Shown here: piece by piece, positions 1 through 8,502 of the stretch
Layout of the letters: each line of letters begins with the position of its first letter
Position numbering within the stretch: position 1 is the stretch's first letter
DNA from: Flavobacteriales bacterium
Lineage (GTDB): Bacteria; Bacteroidota; Bacteroidia; Flavobacteriales_F; PHOS-HE28
DNA: 64,000 nt
Reading direction: 5' to 3'
Assembly: GCA_016705955.1 (NCBI GenBank)
Contig: JADJKO010000011.1
Span: 1 to 64,000 of the forward strand
Translations under genes and position numbers: made by a program
Notes under the pieces: generated by a model
Told to the model about the DNA's origin: nothing
What the model saw: only the letters and a program-made list of their open reading frames with translations
Database searches by the model: none

Positions 1-432
1 TTGCAGGAGCGGAGCATAGAATCCGTTCACGTTCAACAGGCCCATCGGCTTGTGGTGGATGCCGAGTTGCCGCCAGGTGAGCAGTTCGAAGAGCTCGTCC
101 ATGGTGCCGAAGCCGCCGGGCAGGGCGATCACCGCCTGGCTCAGCTCGTGCATGCGCATCTTCCGCTCGTGCATGTCGCGCACGATGATCAGTTCGGAAA
201 GGCCTTGGTGGGCGAGTTCCTTCTCCACCATGAACCCCGGGATCACGCCGATCACTTCGCCACCGGCTTCCAAGGCCGCATCCGCCACGGCGCCCATCAA
301 CCCCACATGCCCGCCCCCGAAGACGATGCCCATGCCGCGCTCCGCCATGGTGCGACCCGTTGCACGCGCAGCTTCGAGGATGGCGGGATCGGCGCCGCTG
401 TTGGCTCCGCAGAAGACGGCGATGCGGCGCAT
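1..432 (-). CDS. LOG family protein (TIGR00730-type Rossmann hydrolase), 3' end outside window
   Basis: The first 144 residues are present; the gene runs off the left edge. The N-terminus starts RRIAVFCGANSGADP, followed by GGGHVGLMG and PGGFGTMDE. These are the nucleotide-binding and catalytic signatures of the LOG/lysine-decarboxylase-like family, which in characterised members removes ribose 5'-phosphate from cytokinin nucleotides or hydrolyses nucleoside monophosphates. It would be a cytosolic enzyme. The ATG at 432 overlaps the TGA of the small gene 432-641 by one base (TGATG), so the two are probably translationally coupled. A near-identical copy of its first ~65 bases lies about 500 bp upstream at 867-930. 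The family call is firm; the in vivo substrate is not known. Confidence 0.9.
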   Translation of the reverse strand, partial: MRRIAVFCGANSGADPAILEAARATGRTMAERGMGIVFGGGHVGLMGAVADAALEAGGEVIGVIPGFMVEKELAHQGLSELIIVRDMHERKMRMHELSQAVIALPGGFGTMDELFELLTWRQLGIHHKPMGLLNVNGFYAPLLQ

Positions 433-641
433 CAGTTCGAGCGGACCTTCATCGCGGTCTTCGCGTCGACCTTCTTGGAGCGATCCACGCCACGCATCAT
501 CCGGGATAGCCCCATATCGAGCAGTTCATCCTCGGAAAGGGACTGGCTCACCATACCAAGTCGCTCCAGCAGACCTTCAATGAAAGCTTGCTCTTTGGGC
601 GACTTCGGCCTGATCAGAATGGCGGTGTTCTTCTTCCCCAT
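432..641 (-). CDS. small basic protein upstream of the LOG gene
   Basis: A 69-residue protein with a short beta-strand-like start (NTAILIRP), an amphipathic helix (AFIEGLLERLGM) and a lysine-rich end. The layout recalls antitoxin-like or DUF2683-like small proteins, but no specific family can be named. The ATG is preceded at four bases by a perfect TAGCTTTG box (646-653), which supports this start and a nearly leaderless transcript. Its stop overlaps the start of the LOG gene by one base, so the two form an operon. No toxin-like partner is adjacent. Function unknown. Confidence 0.7.
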   Translation of the reverse strand: MGKKNTAILIRPKSPKEQAFIEGLLERLGMVSQSLSEDELLDMGLSRMMRGVDRSKKVDAKTAMKVRSN

Positions 642-645
642 AGGG

Positions 646-653
646 CAAAGCTA
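646..653 (-). promoter_or_regulatory. putative -7 box TAGCTTTG
   Basis: An exact match to the Bacteroidota TAnnTTTG element, ending four bases before the ATG at 641. No clear -33 TTG element was identified. Confidence 0.55.
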
Positions 654-798
654 GTGCGACGGCATCCAGCGACGATAGCGCTGCGCGTACTGGGGCGCAG
701 TCTGTTCCGAACGGGCCTTCGGTCCGGAGAAGGAAGGAGCGCGACCCCCGGAGTTGATGGTCCGGTCATGGATCCGAATAGTGAACATGGAGACCCGT

Positions 799-930
799 TC
801 AGCGAAATGGGACCACGGATCGAAGATCCATTGGAGAAGGATATTCGCAACAGCATGACCTGTTGCGTGCAGCTTCGCGGATGGCGGGATCGGTGCCGCT
901 GTTGGCTCCGCAGAAGACGGCGATGCGCAT
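799..930 (-). pseudogene. duplicated 5' fragment of the LOG gene
   Basis: The bases 867-930 repeat 366-432 almost exactly: a few substitutions plus one three-base deletion next to the start codon. The copy still encodes MRIAVFCGANSGTDPAIREA and then runs into 23 unrelated residues before a stop at 799. It is far too short to make a Rossmann enzyme, so it is a remnant of a partial duplication. The rest of the gap between 642 and 968 holds nothing else I can recognise. Confidence 0.75.
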
Positions 931-968
931 GTCCGGATGGGTCGTTGGTCGTGTCGGTCCCGATCGGA

Positions 969-1484
969 TCACCGCTCGGCTTCCGCCCCGATGGGCGTGC
1001 CGCTCAACGCGGTGGTGGTCCATTGGGCGTTGTTGAAGTTGCCGCTGGATTGGCCTTGGAACATGGCATAGGCGTTGGTGCTGGTGTAGATCACCAACTG
1101 GTGCCGGGAGGCTGCGGCGCCCAACACATTGCCGCTCATTGAGATCGTATTCCACTGCGCATTGCTCAACCCCCCGGTCGTTTGCCCTTGGAACAGGCCG
1201 TACGCGTTCGTGGTGGTGTACACGGCCACCTGGTTGGTGTTGCTCACAGCGCCGAGCACGTTCCCGCCTAGGCTGATGGTGGTCCATTGGGCGTTGTTCA
1301 AACTGCCGGAGCTCTGCGCCTGGTAGAGGCCGTAGGCATTGGTGGTGGTGTAGATCACGATGGTGTTCTCCGAGGCCTCCGCACCGAGCACCGTCCCGCT
1401 CAGCGCGATGGTGGTCCATTGGGCGTTGTTGAAGCTGCCGCTGGATTGGCCTTGGTAGAGGCCGTATGCATTGGTGCTGGTGTA
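969..1484 (-). repeat. in-frame tandem repeat, 132-bp unit, about 3.9 copies
   Basis: Units occupy 1484-1353, 1352-1221, 1220-1089 and 1088-969 on the minus strand, the last one short by five codons. The units are similar at both DNA and protein level: the gttgttgaa and ggtggtccattgggcg words recur every 132 bases. This indicates expansion by tandem duplication or ongoing homogenisation. Confidence 0.9.
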
Positions 1485-1964
1485 CACGCAGAGCATGTTC
1501 CCCGTGCGGACCATGTTACACCCCGGTTCGCCTTGCGGCCCTTGCGGACCGGCAGGCCCTTGCATGTTGTTGGCCGCGTGCAGCGCATACGGCACGCTGA
1601 GCAATTGGCTGGTACCGCTGATGGTGTACGCACTGCCCCCGTTCGGGTCGGTCTCGGTCTTCAGGAAGTAGGGTCCATTCGCCCAGTCGATCGCATCCAT
1701 CGTTCCGCTCACCGGGTTGCCATCGCCGATGACGAGGGTTACCAGTCCGTTGGCATTGGTGGTGGTGGTGTGCGTCTCCACGAACACCGCAGCGCCGTTG
1801 ATGGTCCCTTGCAGGACACTGGCACGCACGCCCACGGCACCATTCACGATCAGCGCATCGGCGTTGTCGCGGAGCACCGCTTGGAAGCTCATTTTCCGTG
1901 GTGCTTGGGCGAAGAGCGGATCGGCGAACAGGGAGAGCGCGCACAGGATGAAGGGGATCCTCAT
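969..1964 (-). CDS. secreted collagen-like protein with four 44-residue tandem repeats
   Basis: A 331-residue secreted protein. Residues 1-19 are a signal peptide (MRIPFILCALSLFADPLFAQ). The region around 20-130 (PRKMSFQAVLRDNADALIV, then GTSQLLSVPYALHAAN) is the N-terminal head often seen in Bacteroidota proteins with tail-fibre or collagen-like stalks. A short Gly-Pro-Gln collagen-like stretch (GPAGPQGPQGEPG) follows. The C-terminal half is four copies of a 44-residue unit with the core YTxTNAYGLYQGQSSG and NNAQWTT; the last copy is cut after 39 residues. No T9SS sorting domain is seen. The ATG lies two bases after the stop of 1967-2446, so the two are one operon. Role unknown; a surface appendage or lectin-like adhesin is a guess. 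Confidence 0.8.
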   Translation of the reverse strand: MRIPFILCALSLFADPLFAQAPRKMSFQAVLRDNADALIVNGAVGVRASVLQGTINGAAVFVETHTTTTNANGLVTLVIGDGNPVSGTMDAIDWANGPYFLKTETDPNGGSAYTISGTSQLLSVPYALHAANNMQGPAGPQGPQGEPGCNMVRTGNMLCVYTSTNAYGLYQGQSSGSFNNAQWTTIALSGTVLGAEASENTIVIYTTTNAYGLYQAQSSGSLNNAQWTTISLGGNVLGAVSNTNQVAVYTTTNAYGLFQGQTTGGLSNAQWNTISMSGNVLGAAASRHQLVIYTSTNAYAMFQGQSSGNFNNAQWTTTALSGTPIGAEAER

Positions 1965-1966
1965 GG

Positions 1967-2446
1967 TCAATGCTTGATGATCTTGATGGTGGAGGTGGGG
2001 CGGCCCATGTCCAGGACCACGATGGTGTACACGGCCGCAGGCAGGTCGGCCATGGGCACTGCAGTGCGCTGATCCGTGAGCCGTGCGCTGCGGATCAATG
2101 CGCCGTCCTGGCCCAGCAACCGATAGCTCATATCGCCGGTGGGTGTGGAAGCCAGTTGCAGGAGGATGCCATCCACGGTGGGGTTCGGCGAAACGGAAAG
2201 CGCCGGTGGTGCATGGATCCCCTCCACGGGCAGCACTAGGAATTCGTACGGTTGCTGGACCCCCTGCGCCACCGTTCCACCGGCGCTCGTGACCACCATG
2301 TGGTCCACCTGCCCGATGGTGTAGCTCATGGTACCGCCGGTCCCGGTGGCTTCGGTACCCGTGGCCACGGTGTTCCGCTGGGCCATGGCCGCACCGCCGC
2401 CGAGCAGGAGTGTGCCGACCAGGAAGGATGTGCAGCGTCCGGGCAT
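1967..2446 (-). CDS. secreted protein with T9SS type A sorting domain
   Basis: A 159-residue protein with a signal peptide (residues 1-22, ending GGGAAMAQ), a short Gly/Thr-rich region, and a C-terminal T9SS type A domain from about residue 80. The domain begins LSVSPNPTVDGILLQL and ends VYTIVVLDMGRPTSTIKIIKH-like with a terminal basic residue. So little remains outside the sorting domain that it is probably a short surface-anchored partner of the repeat protein directly downstream. The ATG at 2446 is preceded by TACATTCG (2454-2461), which supports this start over longer readings. Confidence 0.8.
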   Translation of the reverse strand: MPGRCTSFLVGTLLLGGGAAMAQRNTVATGTEATGTGGTMSYTIGQVDHMVVTSAGGTVAQGVQQPYEFLVLPVEGIHAPPALSVSPNPTVDGILLQLASTPTGDMSYRLLGQDGALIRSARLTDQRTAVPMADLPAAVYTIVVLDMGRPTSTIKIIKH

Positions 2447-2453
2447 CCGGAAG

Positions 2454-2461
2454 CGAATGTA
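2454..2461 (-). promoter_or_regulatory. putative -7 box TACATTCG
   Basis: A match to TAnnTTYG ending seven bases before the ATG at 2446. It would drive the two-gene secreted-protein operon 969-2446. Confidence 0.45.
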
Positions 2462-2579
2462 GGACCGGGCATGCAAGGCGCATCCCGGGTCAGCGCTATC
2501 GGGTTCCATCCCCTTGGCCAGCAGGGAGAGCCTATGGCCGGGGGCCGCCGTACGGGCGGGTCGCAGCAACGACAAGACG

Positions 2580-3296
2580 TTACGATCCGATAGCCTTCGA
2601 CTGCTGCGCCAAGCTCATCCACGTACACGCGGCCAAGGCGGCGGTCTCGGTGCGCAAGCGCGCACTCCCGATCGTGATGGGTTGCACCAACCGTGCGTTC
2701 ATCCGATCCGCTTCGGCAGGCGTGAAGTCGCCCTCGGGGCCGATCAGGATCAACCCATCACGCGCAGGATCGTACACCTCCATGAAGGAGCGGTGCTCGC
2801 CTTCGCACCAACCGAAGTAGCGCTGGATGAAGGTGGAAGCCTTCAACACGTCCTCCAGTGAAGTGATCGGATCCAACGTGGGCAACCAGGTCCGTTGGCT
2901 TTGTTTCATGGCCGTGACCGCCACACGCTCCAAGCGGTCCATGCGTACCTGCACGCGTTCCGAACGTGCGGTCCGCAACAAGGTGATGCGGTCCACGCCG
3001 ATCTCCACGGCCTTCTCCACGAACCATTCGATCCGGTCCATCTTCTTCGTCGGCGCGATGGCGATGTGGATCAATGCGGTGCGTTCGCGTGGATGTTCGA
3101 CCCGCTTGATCACCTGCGCCATGCAACCCTTCCTGCTCACCTCCACCAGTTCGGCTTCGGCACGCACGCCCTTGCCGTTCAACAAGCCGATGCGATCGCC
3201 GACGCCGAGCCGCAGCACATGCGTGGCGTGATGTGCTTCCTCCTCGGGCAGTTGCACGAGGTCGGGCACGAGGTCGGTGCAATGGAAGAGATGCAT
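2580..3296 (-). CDS. rsmE: 16S rRNA (uracil-1498-N3)-methyltransferase RsmE
   Basis: A 238-residue SPOUT-family methyltransferase that methylates U1498 of 16S rRNA using S-adenosylmethionine. The N-terminal PUA-like part contains EEEAHHATHVLRLGVGDRI. The C-terminal trefoil-knot part contains LILIGPEGDFTPAEAD and ITIGSARLRTETAALAA, which form the SAM-binding knot. The length is normal for the family. The ATG overlaps the stop of the upstream membrane protein gene by one base (TGATG), so its translation is likely coupled. It is a housekeeping enzyme in the cytosol. Confidence 0.95.
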   Translation of the reverse strand: MHLFHCTDLVPDLVQLPEEEAHHATHVLRLGVGDRIGLLNGKGVRAEAELVEVSRKGCMAQVIKRVEHPRERTALIHIAIAPTKKMDRIEWFVEKAVEIGVDRITLLRTARSERVQVRMDRLERVAVTAMKQSQRTWLPTLDPITSLEDVLKASTFIQRYFGWCEGEHRSFMEVYDPARDGLILIGPEGDFTPAEADRMNARLVQPITIGSARLRTETAALAACTWMSLAQQSKAIGS

Positions 3297-4633
3297 CAGG
3301 TGGAAGGAGTGGTCCGGCGCATGTACTTCAATGCAAGAAGCAACGCGATCGCGAAGAAGAAGGTACCCATGATGGGCGAGAAACCCACGGCGACGGGCCA
3401 TTGCATCACCGTGAAGCCACGTTGCAACACGTACGGCAGGATCATCTCCCGGAACGGGTGCAGGACCGTGGTGGGCAACGAGTACCACGCGGTGCTCTTC
3501 GCGGACACGGAGACCACCAAACCCCACACGCCCAACCACACCAAGGCGCCATCGGCCCATGGCTTGTCCGGCAGTTTCGGCAACGCGGCAAGGAGCAGCA
3601 GCGCGGCCACCGCTGTAAGATGTCGCGGACCGAAAGCCCAGCCGCCCCACCACATGCTGTGTCCGGAGATCATGGCGATCAGCAGGAGGGAAGGGATCAC
3701 GAGCGGATGCAAAGCGGTCCACTTCAACCCGTTGCGCCGGATGGCAACGAGCGCCACGATCGCACACACGATCGTGACCGGTGCATGCGTGAACAAGCCA
3801 CGGAACGAGCTGAAGAGCAATCCCCACAGGCCTGCAAGCGTCGGCATGCCAAGCCCGAGGATCCCGCCGCTGCGATCCACATGTTCGGCCACATCGGCGT
3901 AGGGCAAGGTCCACGGCTTCCCGGTGATCATCAGGTTCATGAAGCCGAGGAAGAGCAGGCCGGGCAGTCCGCCGAAGACCTGCGCGCCGAGCGCTTTCCA
4001 TTTGCGTTGGAATGCATCCTGCAGGAACCACACCAGCGGGAACACGAAGAGGCTGTACTCGCAGAGGATCGCCGCGCTGGCCAGCACGGTAGCGAGCACA
4101 TGCGCGTCGCGGGTCCGCATGCGCCACGCCAACACCAGGAAGAGCGCGGCCAACAAATGCCCGTGGAAGCTGCCGCTGTACACGAAGAGGAAGGAGCCCA
4201 TGAAGGGGAGCAGGGCGATCCACCCGCGAGGCAGCGGCACGGGTGAATGGCGCAGATCCCGGTACAGCAAGAGGATGAGCAAAGCGAGTGGAACACTTCC
4301 GCAGAGGAAACCACCCAACTGCAATAGCCCGTCGGTGAGCAGGCCGTGATCATCGGGCGTGATCCAATGCAACCCGTTGGCCATGGACCAGAACGGCCAC
4401 ACGATCAAGGCCGGCAGCGGGGCCTTCTCGGAGTAGTAATGGCCAGCGACCAGCGCCTTGTCCGCCGTGAGTTCCTGGTACGGGTCGATGCAGAGACTGC
4501 CGCTTTCCACCAAGGCCGCCACCATGGCCGCACGACTGATGGTGTTCGCATTGCGCCCGCTGTCCAAGTGCCAACTGCACAAGGCAAGCGTGATGAGGAA
4601 GAAGATCAGGGTGCCACCCCGCAGCGTCGGCAT
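3296..4633 (-). CDS. polytopic membrane protein, GT-C (glycosyltransferase 39-like) family
   Basis: A 445-residue integral membrane protein with about ten hydrophobic segments. The first periplasmic loop after the first membrane segment carries charged residues (GRNANTISRAAMVAALVESG, then YYSEKAPLPALIVWPF). This is the pattern of GT-C enzymes that use lipid-linked sugars. The ATG at 4633 gives MPTLRGGTLIFFLITLALCS, a good first membrane helix; longer readings add a non-membrane tail. The stop overlaps rsmE by one base. The donor and acceptor cannot be inferred. Confidence 0.7.
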   Translation of the reverse strand: MPTLRGGTLIFFLITLALCSWHLDSGRNANTISRAAMVAALVESGSLCIDPYQELTADKALVAGHYYSEKAPLPALIVWPFWSMANGLHWITPDDHGLLTDGLLQLGGFLCGSVPLALLILLLYRDLRHSPVPLPRGWIALLPFMGSFLFVYSGSFHGHLLAALFLVLAWRMRTRDAHVLATVLASAAILCEYSLFVFPLVWFLQDAFQRKWKALGAQVFGGLPGLLFLGFMNLMITGKPWTLPYADVAEHVDRSGGILGLGMPTLAGLWGLLFSSFRGLFTHAPVTIVCAIVALVAIRRNGLKWTALHPLVIPSLLLIAMISGHSMWWGGWAFGPRHLTAVAALLLLAALPKLPDKPWADGALVWLGVWGLVVSVSAKSTAWYSLPTTVLHPFREMILPYVLQRGFTVMQWPVAVGFSPIMGTFFFAIALLLALKYMRRTTPST

Positions 4634-4808
4634 GGGGCTAAAGGTGACCACTTCCGGGGACAGGATCGGTCCGGGGGCATTCCCGCCATCCGCCGTAGGC
4701 ATCCGTAGGCGGGTCCTGATCGTCTTAGTTGAAAGTACTTCAGGCCCGATCCAATATGCCGTTCCCTGTTTGCATCGGCCCGCATCTTCCCCTAACTTGC
4801 TTTTCCTC

Positions 4809-5249
4809 ATGGACCCGAAGCGAACAATAGCGACATGCATCCTCGTGTTGGTCCTGGTGGTGGGCCATGCACAAGGACCTGCGGCGTTGGAAAAACTGCG
4901 CGAGCGATACACCGAGGACCAGTTGAACGAATTGCGCGAGAACACCCATTACAAGTACGTGGGCCTGTTGCTCTTCTATGATTCCTCCTTCAAGGTCCTG
5001 GAGAATGGTGCGTACCGGGCGGCCACGGAGAATGAGGTCGCGTTGGTGGACCTGCACCAGTATGACGGCATGCGTCGCCCGAACGAGAACATCCTGGTGG
5101 ACGATGCGCAATTGGGGAAGGGGATCATGCTCCTTGGTCGCGCGCAATTCAGGTCCGTGGTCCTTGATCGATCGGATGCAGCGGATCGCGCGGCGTTCCT
5201 GGCCTATGAAGCGGCCGCGCAGAAAAACCCGGAGTTGAAACTTCCGTAG
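4809..5249 (+). CDS. small secreted protein of unknown function
   Basis: A 146-residue protein with a signal peptide (residues 1-21, IATCILVLVLVVGHAQ). The mature part is charged and mostly helical at first (EKLRERYTEDQLNELRENTH), followed by KYVGLLLFYDSSFKVLENG. I do not recognise the family. The ATG is preceded by TAACTTGC eight bases upstream, a weaker variant of the local -7 box. The next gene starts two bases after its stop, so the pair is probably one transcript. Confidence 0.7.
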   Translation: MDPKRTIATCILVLVLVVGHAQGPAALEKLRERYTEDQLNELRENTHYKYVGLLLFYDSSFKVLENGAYRAATENEVALVDLHQYDGMRRPNENILVDDAQLGKGIMLLGRAQFRSVVLDRSDAADRAAFLAYEAAAQKNPELKLP

Positions 5250-5251
5250 CC

Positions 5252-6784
5252 ATGCACAGCGCGATCACCGGCCGGATCCACGGCCTCGTACTTGGCCTGA
5301 CCATATCCATTGGTGCGTTCGCGCAGACGTACTTCCATTCCACGGTCGGCATGCAAAGCACCTACACGGGCAATTGCATGGTCACCACCTGTTCCGGCAC
5401 CTACTATGACAACGGCGGCGCGGCGGGGAACTACGGCGCGAACGTGAACAACATCTTCCGGACCTTCTGCCCGAACGCGGCCGGTATGTGCGTGCGCGCC
5501 ACATTCACGCAGTTCGCCATGAACGACACCTATTTCCTGTGTTTCGGCCCGAACAGTTGCTGTGACTACCTCTCCATCCTGAACGGGCCGGTGCAGAACA
5601 GCCCTGCGCTGTGGAGCAACTGCACTGCTTCTCCGGGTACCATCACAGCGAACAATGCGAGCGGCTGCCTCACCTTCCGTTTCGTATCCGATGGCTCGGT
5701 GCAACTGGCCGGATGGACCGCCACGCTCTCCTGCGTGCCGTGCGGCATCGGACCCAGCGGCACCACCAACAGCGACTGTGCTTTTGCCACCAACGTGTGC
5801 TCGGACGTGAACCTGAACGATGCCAGCACCGGCCCGGGCATTACCGCCGAGGGATGCGCGGGGTGCGTGACCTCGGAGAATTACACGAACTGGTACCGTA
5901 TCCAGATCCAGACCAGCGGAACCCTCGCCTTCACCATCAACCCGAACAACAACGCCGATGATTTCGACCCGGTGGTCTTCGGGCCCAATGTGAGCTGCGC
6001 CGCGATGGGTTCACCGATCCGTTGCTCCTATGCCATCGGTGCCGGCAACGGGAACACGGGCCTTGGGAACGGGGCGGTGGACAATTCGGAGGATGTGTAC
6101 GGGGACCAGTGGGTGGCACCCATCAATGCGATCGCAGGGCAGATCTATTACATCATGATCAACGGCTGGTCCGCGACTTCCGGATCGAACGGCTTCCTGC
6201 TCGACTGGACCGGCACCGCAGGGCTGAACTGCACGTTGCCGGTGGAAATGCTTCGCGTGAACGCGGAATGCGCCGATGGTCGTGCCTTGGTGGAATGGGC
6301 CACCGCGAGCGAGTGGCACAACAGCCATTTCACGGTGGAGCGCAGCCCGGATGGCATCAACTGGAAAGAGGCGGGCCGCGTGAATGGCCAAGGCGATACC
6401 CAGGAGGTCACGGAGTACCTCTTCGTGGATCCCGAACCGGCGTCGGAAGGCCTGATGTTCTATCGGGTCAAGCAATCGGACTTCTCCGGTGAGGGGTCCA
6501 TCAGTCGCACGGTGGAGGTGCAAGGATGCCAGCCACATACGGGCATGACCGTGGCGCCCAACCCCACGGTGGATGGCGTACGCGTGGTCCTCAACAGCGC
6601 TTCAGCAGGAGCGGGCAACATCGAGATCCGCGACATCATGGGCCGCTTGGTGGCCGTTGCCCCGCTCATGGATGGAAGAAGTGCCGACATCGGCATGGGG
6701 CGGTTGGAAGCAGGAACCTACAACCTCTCGCTGAGGCTGCCGGACGGCCGCGAGGTGGAACGCGCGCAGATCGTGAAGGAGTGA
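5252..6784 (+). CDS. T9SS type A sorted surface protein with CUB-like and fibronectin-like regions
   Basis: A 510-residue secreted protein. It has a signal peptide (residues 1-24). Residues ~25-165 are cysteine-rich and CUB-like (CSGTYYDNGGAAGNYG, CCDYLSILNGP, LTFRFVSDGSVQLAGW). Residues ~170-325 form a beta-rich domain of the type often found between a CUB module and a T9SS tail. Residues ~330-420 are fibronectin-like (VEWATASEWHNSHFTVERSP, a common pre-CTD module). The last ~85 residues are a T9SS type A domain starting MTVAPNPTVDGVRVVL. It is likely attached to the cell surface; the ligand is unknown. Confidence 0.85.
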   Translation: MHSAITGRIHGLVLGLTISIGAFAQTYFHSTVGMQSTYTGNCMVTTCSGTYYDNGGAAGNYGANVNNIFRTFCPNAAGMCVRATFTQFAMNDTYFLCFGPNSCCDYLSILNGPVQNSPALWSNCTASPGTITANNASGCLTFRFVSDGSVQLAGWTATLSCVPCGIGPSGTTNSDCAFATNVCSDVNLNDASTGPGITAEGCAGCVTSENYTNWYRIQIQTSGTLAFTINPNNNADDFDPVVFGPNVSCAAMGSPIRCSYAIGAGNGNTGLGNGAVDNSEDVYGDQWVAPINAIAGQIYYIMINGWSATSGSNGFLLDWTGTAGLNCTLPVEMLRVNAECADGRALVEWATASEWHNSHFTVERSPDGINWKEAGRVNGQGDTQEVTEYLFVDPEPASEGLMFYRVKQSDFSGEGSISRTVEVQGCQPHTGMTVAPNPTVDGVRVVLNSASAGAGNIEIRDIMGRLVAVAPLMDGRSADIGMGRLEAGTYNLSLRLPDGREVERAQIVKE

Positions 6785-6850
6785 TCCCTAAGGCGAAGAG
6801 GCTGCCGCGTGGTTGCCGCGCACTTGGTGCGGAACGGAACCCCGGGTGGA

Positions 6851-8369
6851 TCAAGGCTGCTTCTTGAAGTCCAACTTGAAAAAGTGGAAGTCCGGACTGT
6901 GCAGATCCACCTTGAAGCCCGTGACCTTGTGATCGGTATCGAACTGGAAGGTGATGTAGCCCGGCTCCAGGAAAGGATCCGCGTGCAACCATTGGAAGGT
7001 GTCGTAATGCCAGTGATCCAACGCGCCGGTGAACAGTTCCGGGCGCGGGGAGGAAGGAGAGGGTGAGCTTGCCTTCCTTCTCCATGATCACCGCATCGCC
7101 ATAGATCTTGTCCGAATAGGTTCCGGCGTAGGCCGCTGGGGCCAGTGAAGGCTTGGTCTTCGGAATGCGCGCCGCCACGCGATCGGCCACGCGCTTCTTC
7201 TCGCGCTCCGTGCGCTTGGCGATGCGCGGCAGCATGTCGGCCACCGGATCCGCCGTGCCATCGCCGAGGTACATATCCATGATCTTGTTCGTGATCGCGA
7301 ACACGCTATAGCTCTCGCCGTTGCCCAAGCAGATCACCGCCAGGTCCTTGTCCGGTACCACGGCGTGGTTCAGGATGAAGCCCGGCATGCCACCGCTGTG
7401 GGTGATCACCGTTTCGCCATGATCGGACTCGAGGAACCAACCGAGCGCCGCGCCATCGCGCTGCCCACCCATGGGCAGGTGCATTTCCGTGATCGTGCCG
7501 TAGGTCTTCGCGCTGATGAAGGGCTTGTCGCCGAGCTTTCCTTCGTTCATCCACATGGCGTCCCACTTCGCCAGGTCCACCACCGTGCTCAACACGCCGC
7601 ACGCGCCATCCGCACCCTGCAACGGCTGGTACGGCATGCTCTTCTGCGGCGCATCGGGGTCCTGCCCTTTGCGCACATGGGGCATCGCCACATCCGTCAT
7701 GGATGCCAGGTCCGAGGTCTCCACGCGACTGCGGTCCATGCCCAGCGGCGTGAAGATCCGCGTGGTGATGAATTTGTCCCACGACATGCCGCTCACCCGT
7801 TCGATCAGTTGGGCCGCCGCGATGAGCATGAGGTTGCTGTACCCGAAGTCCGTCCGGAACTCATGTGTGAAGGGTTCCTTGGAATGACGTGCGAGGATCT
7901 CCGCAGAGGTGTAATGCGTGCCGTACCACAAGAGGTCTCCGTCGAAGGTGATCCATCCGCTGCGGTGGCACATCAGGTCCTTCACCAGGAAATGTTCGGT
8001 CACATAGGGGTTGGGTGTTTCGAACTCCGGCAGGTATTTCCGCACCGGGTCGTCGAAACCCACCTTGCCTTCGTCCACCAACAGCCCGATGGCGCAAGCG
8101 GTGAACGCCTTGCTCAAACTCGCGCAGTAGAACACACTGTTCGGGGTGACCGGATCCGGCTTCGCGAGGTCGAGCTTTCCGTAGCCCTTCTGGAAGATCA
8201 GCTTACCGTCCTTCACGATCCCCACGGCGAGGCCGGGCTGATCGAACTTCACCACCGCATCGGCGATGTAGGCGTCCAGTTTCTCCAGATCCTGACCGAA
8301 CGCAGGAAGGAAGCACACCGCGATGGCCAGGGATAACAAGGAACGGCGGAAGGAGCGTGGCTTGATCAT
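6851..8369 (-). CDS. secreted serine hydrolase (beta-lactamase/PBP-like) with a C-terminal frameshift
   Basis: The start at 8369 gives a signal peptide (LLSLAIAVCFLPAFGQ). The serine beta-lactamase-like domain has the SxxK motif ASLSK at about residues 84-87, FGYSNLM as the Tyr-x-Asn motif, and THSGGMPGF as the third motif. A DUF3471-like C-terminal domain starts near PSLAPAAYAGTYSDKIYG. After SFLPAPG (near 7040) the reading frame is broken; in the next frame the expected end continues as ELFTGALDHWHYDTFQW and stops at 6851. The total length is one base over a multiple of three, so a single extra base restores the gene. The catalytic domain is intact, so partial function or a sequence error are both possible. 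Confidence 0.8.
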
Positions 8370-8467
8370 GCAACAAGTGTAACCAACGGCCGTGGAAGAA
8401 GGCCCGGCCGCTCCTCCATGGGGCGCACCGTTCATGTAAGCAGAGCCGTGACCGGCGGTGTGCCCGG

Positions 8468-8475
8468 TACTTTCG
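8468..8475 (+). promoter_or_regulatory. putative -7 box TACTTTCG for the efflux operon
   Basis: A TAnnTTYG match 27 bases before the ATG at 8503, the first gene of the efflux operon. Confidence 0.4.
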
Positions 8476-8502
8476 GGGCCGTCGCGCATTGAACGCCGGA
8501 AC

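Noticed and set aside
432..641. Toxin-antitoxin module
   Set aside because: Antitoxin-like shape only; the coupled gene is a LOG enzyme, not a RelE/ParE-type toxin.
969..1964. Phage tail-fibre gene
   Set aside because: The collagen-like stretch and repeats recall tail fibres, but there is a signal peptide, an operon partner with a T9SS domain and no other phage gene.
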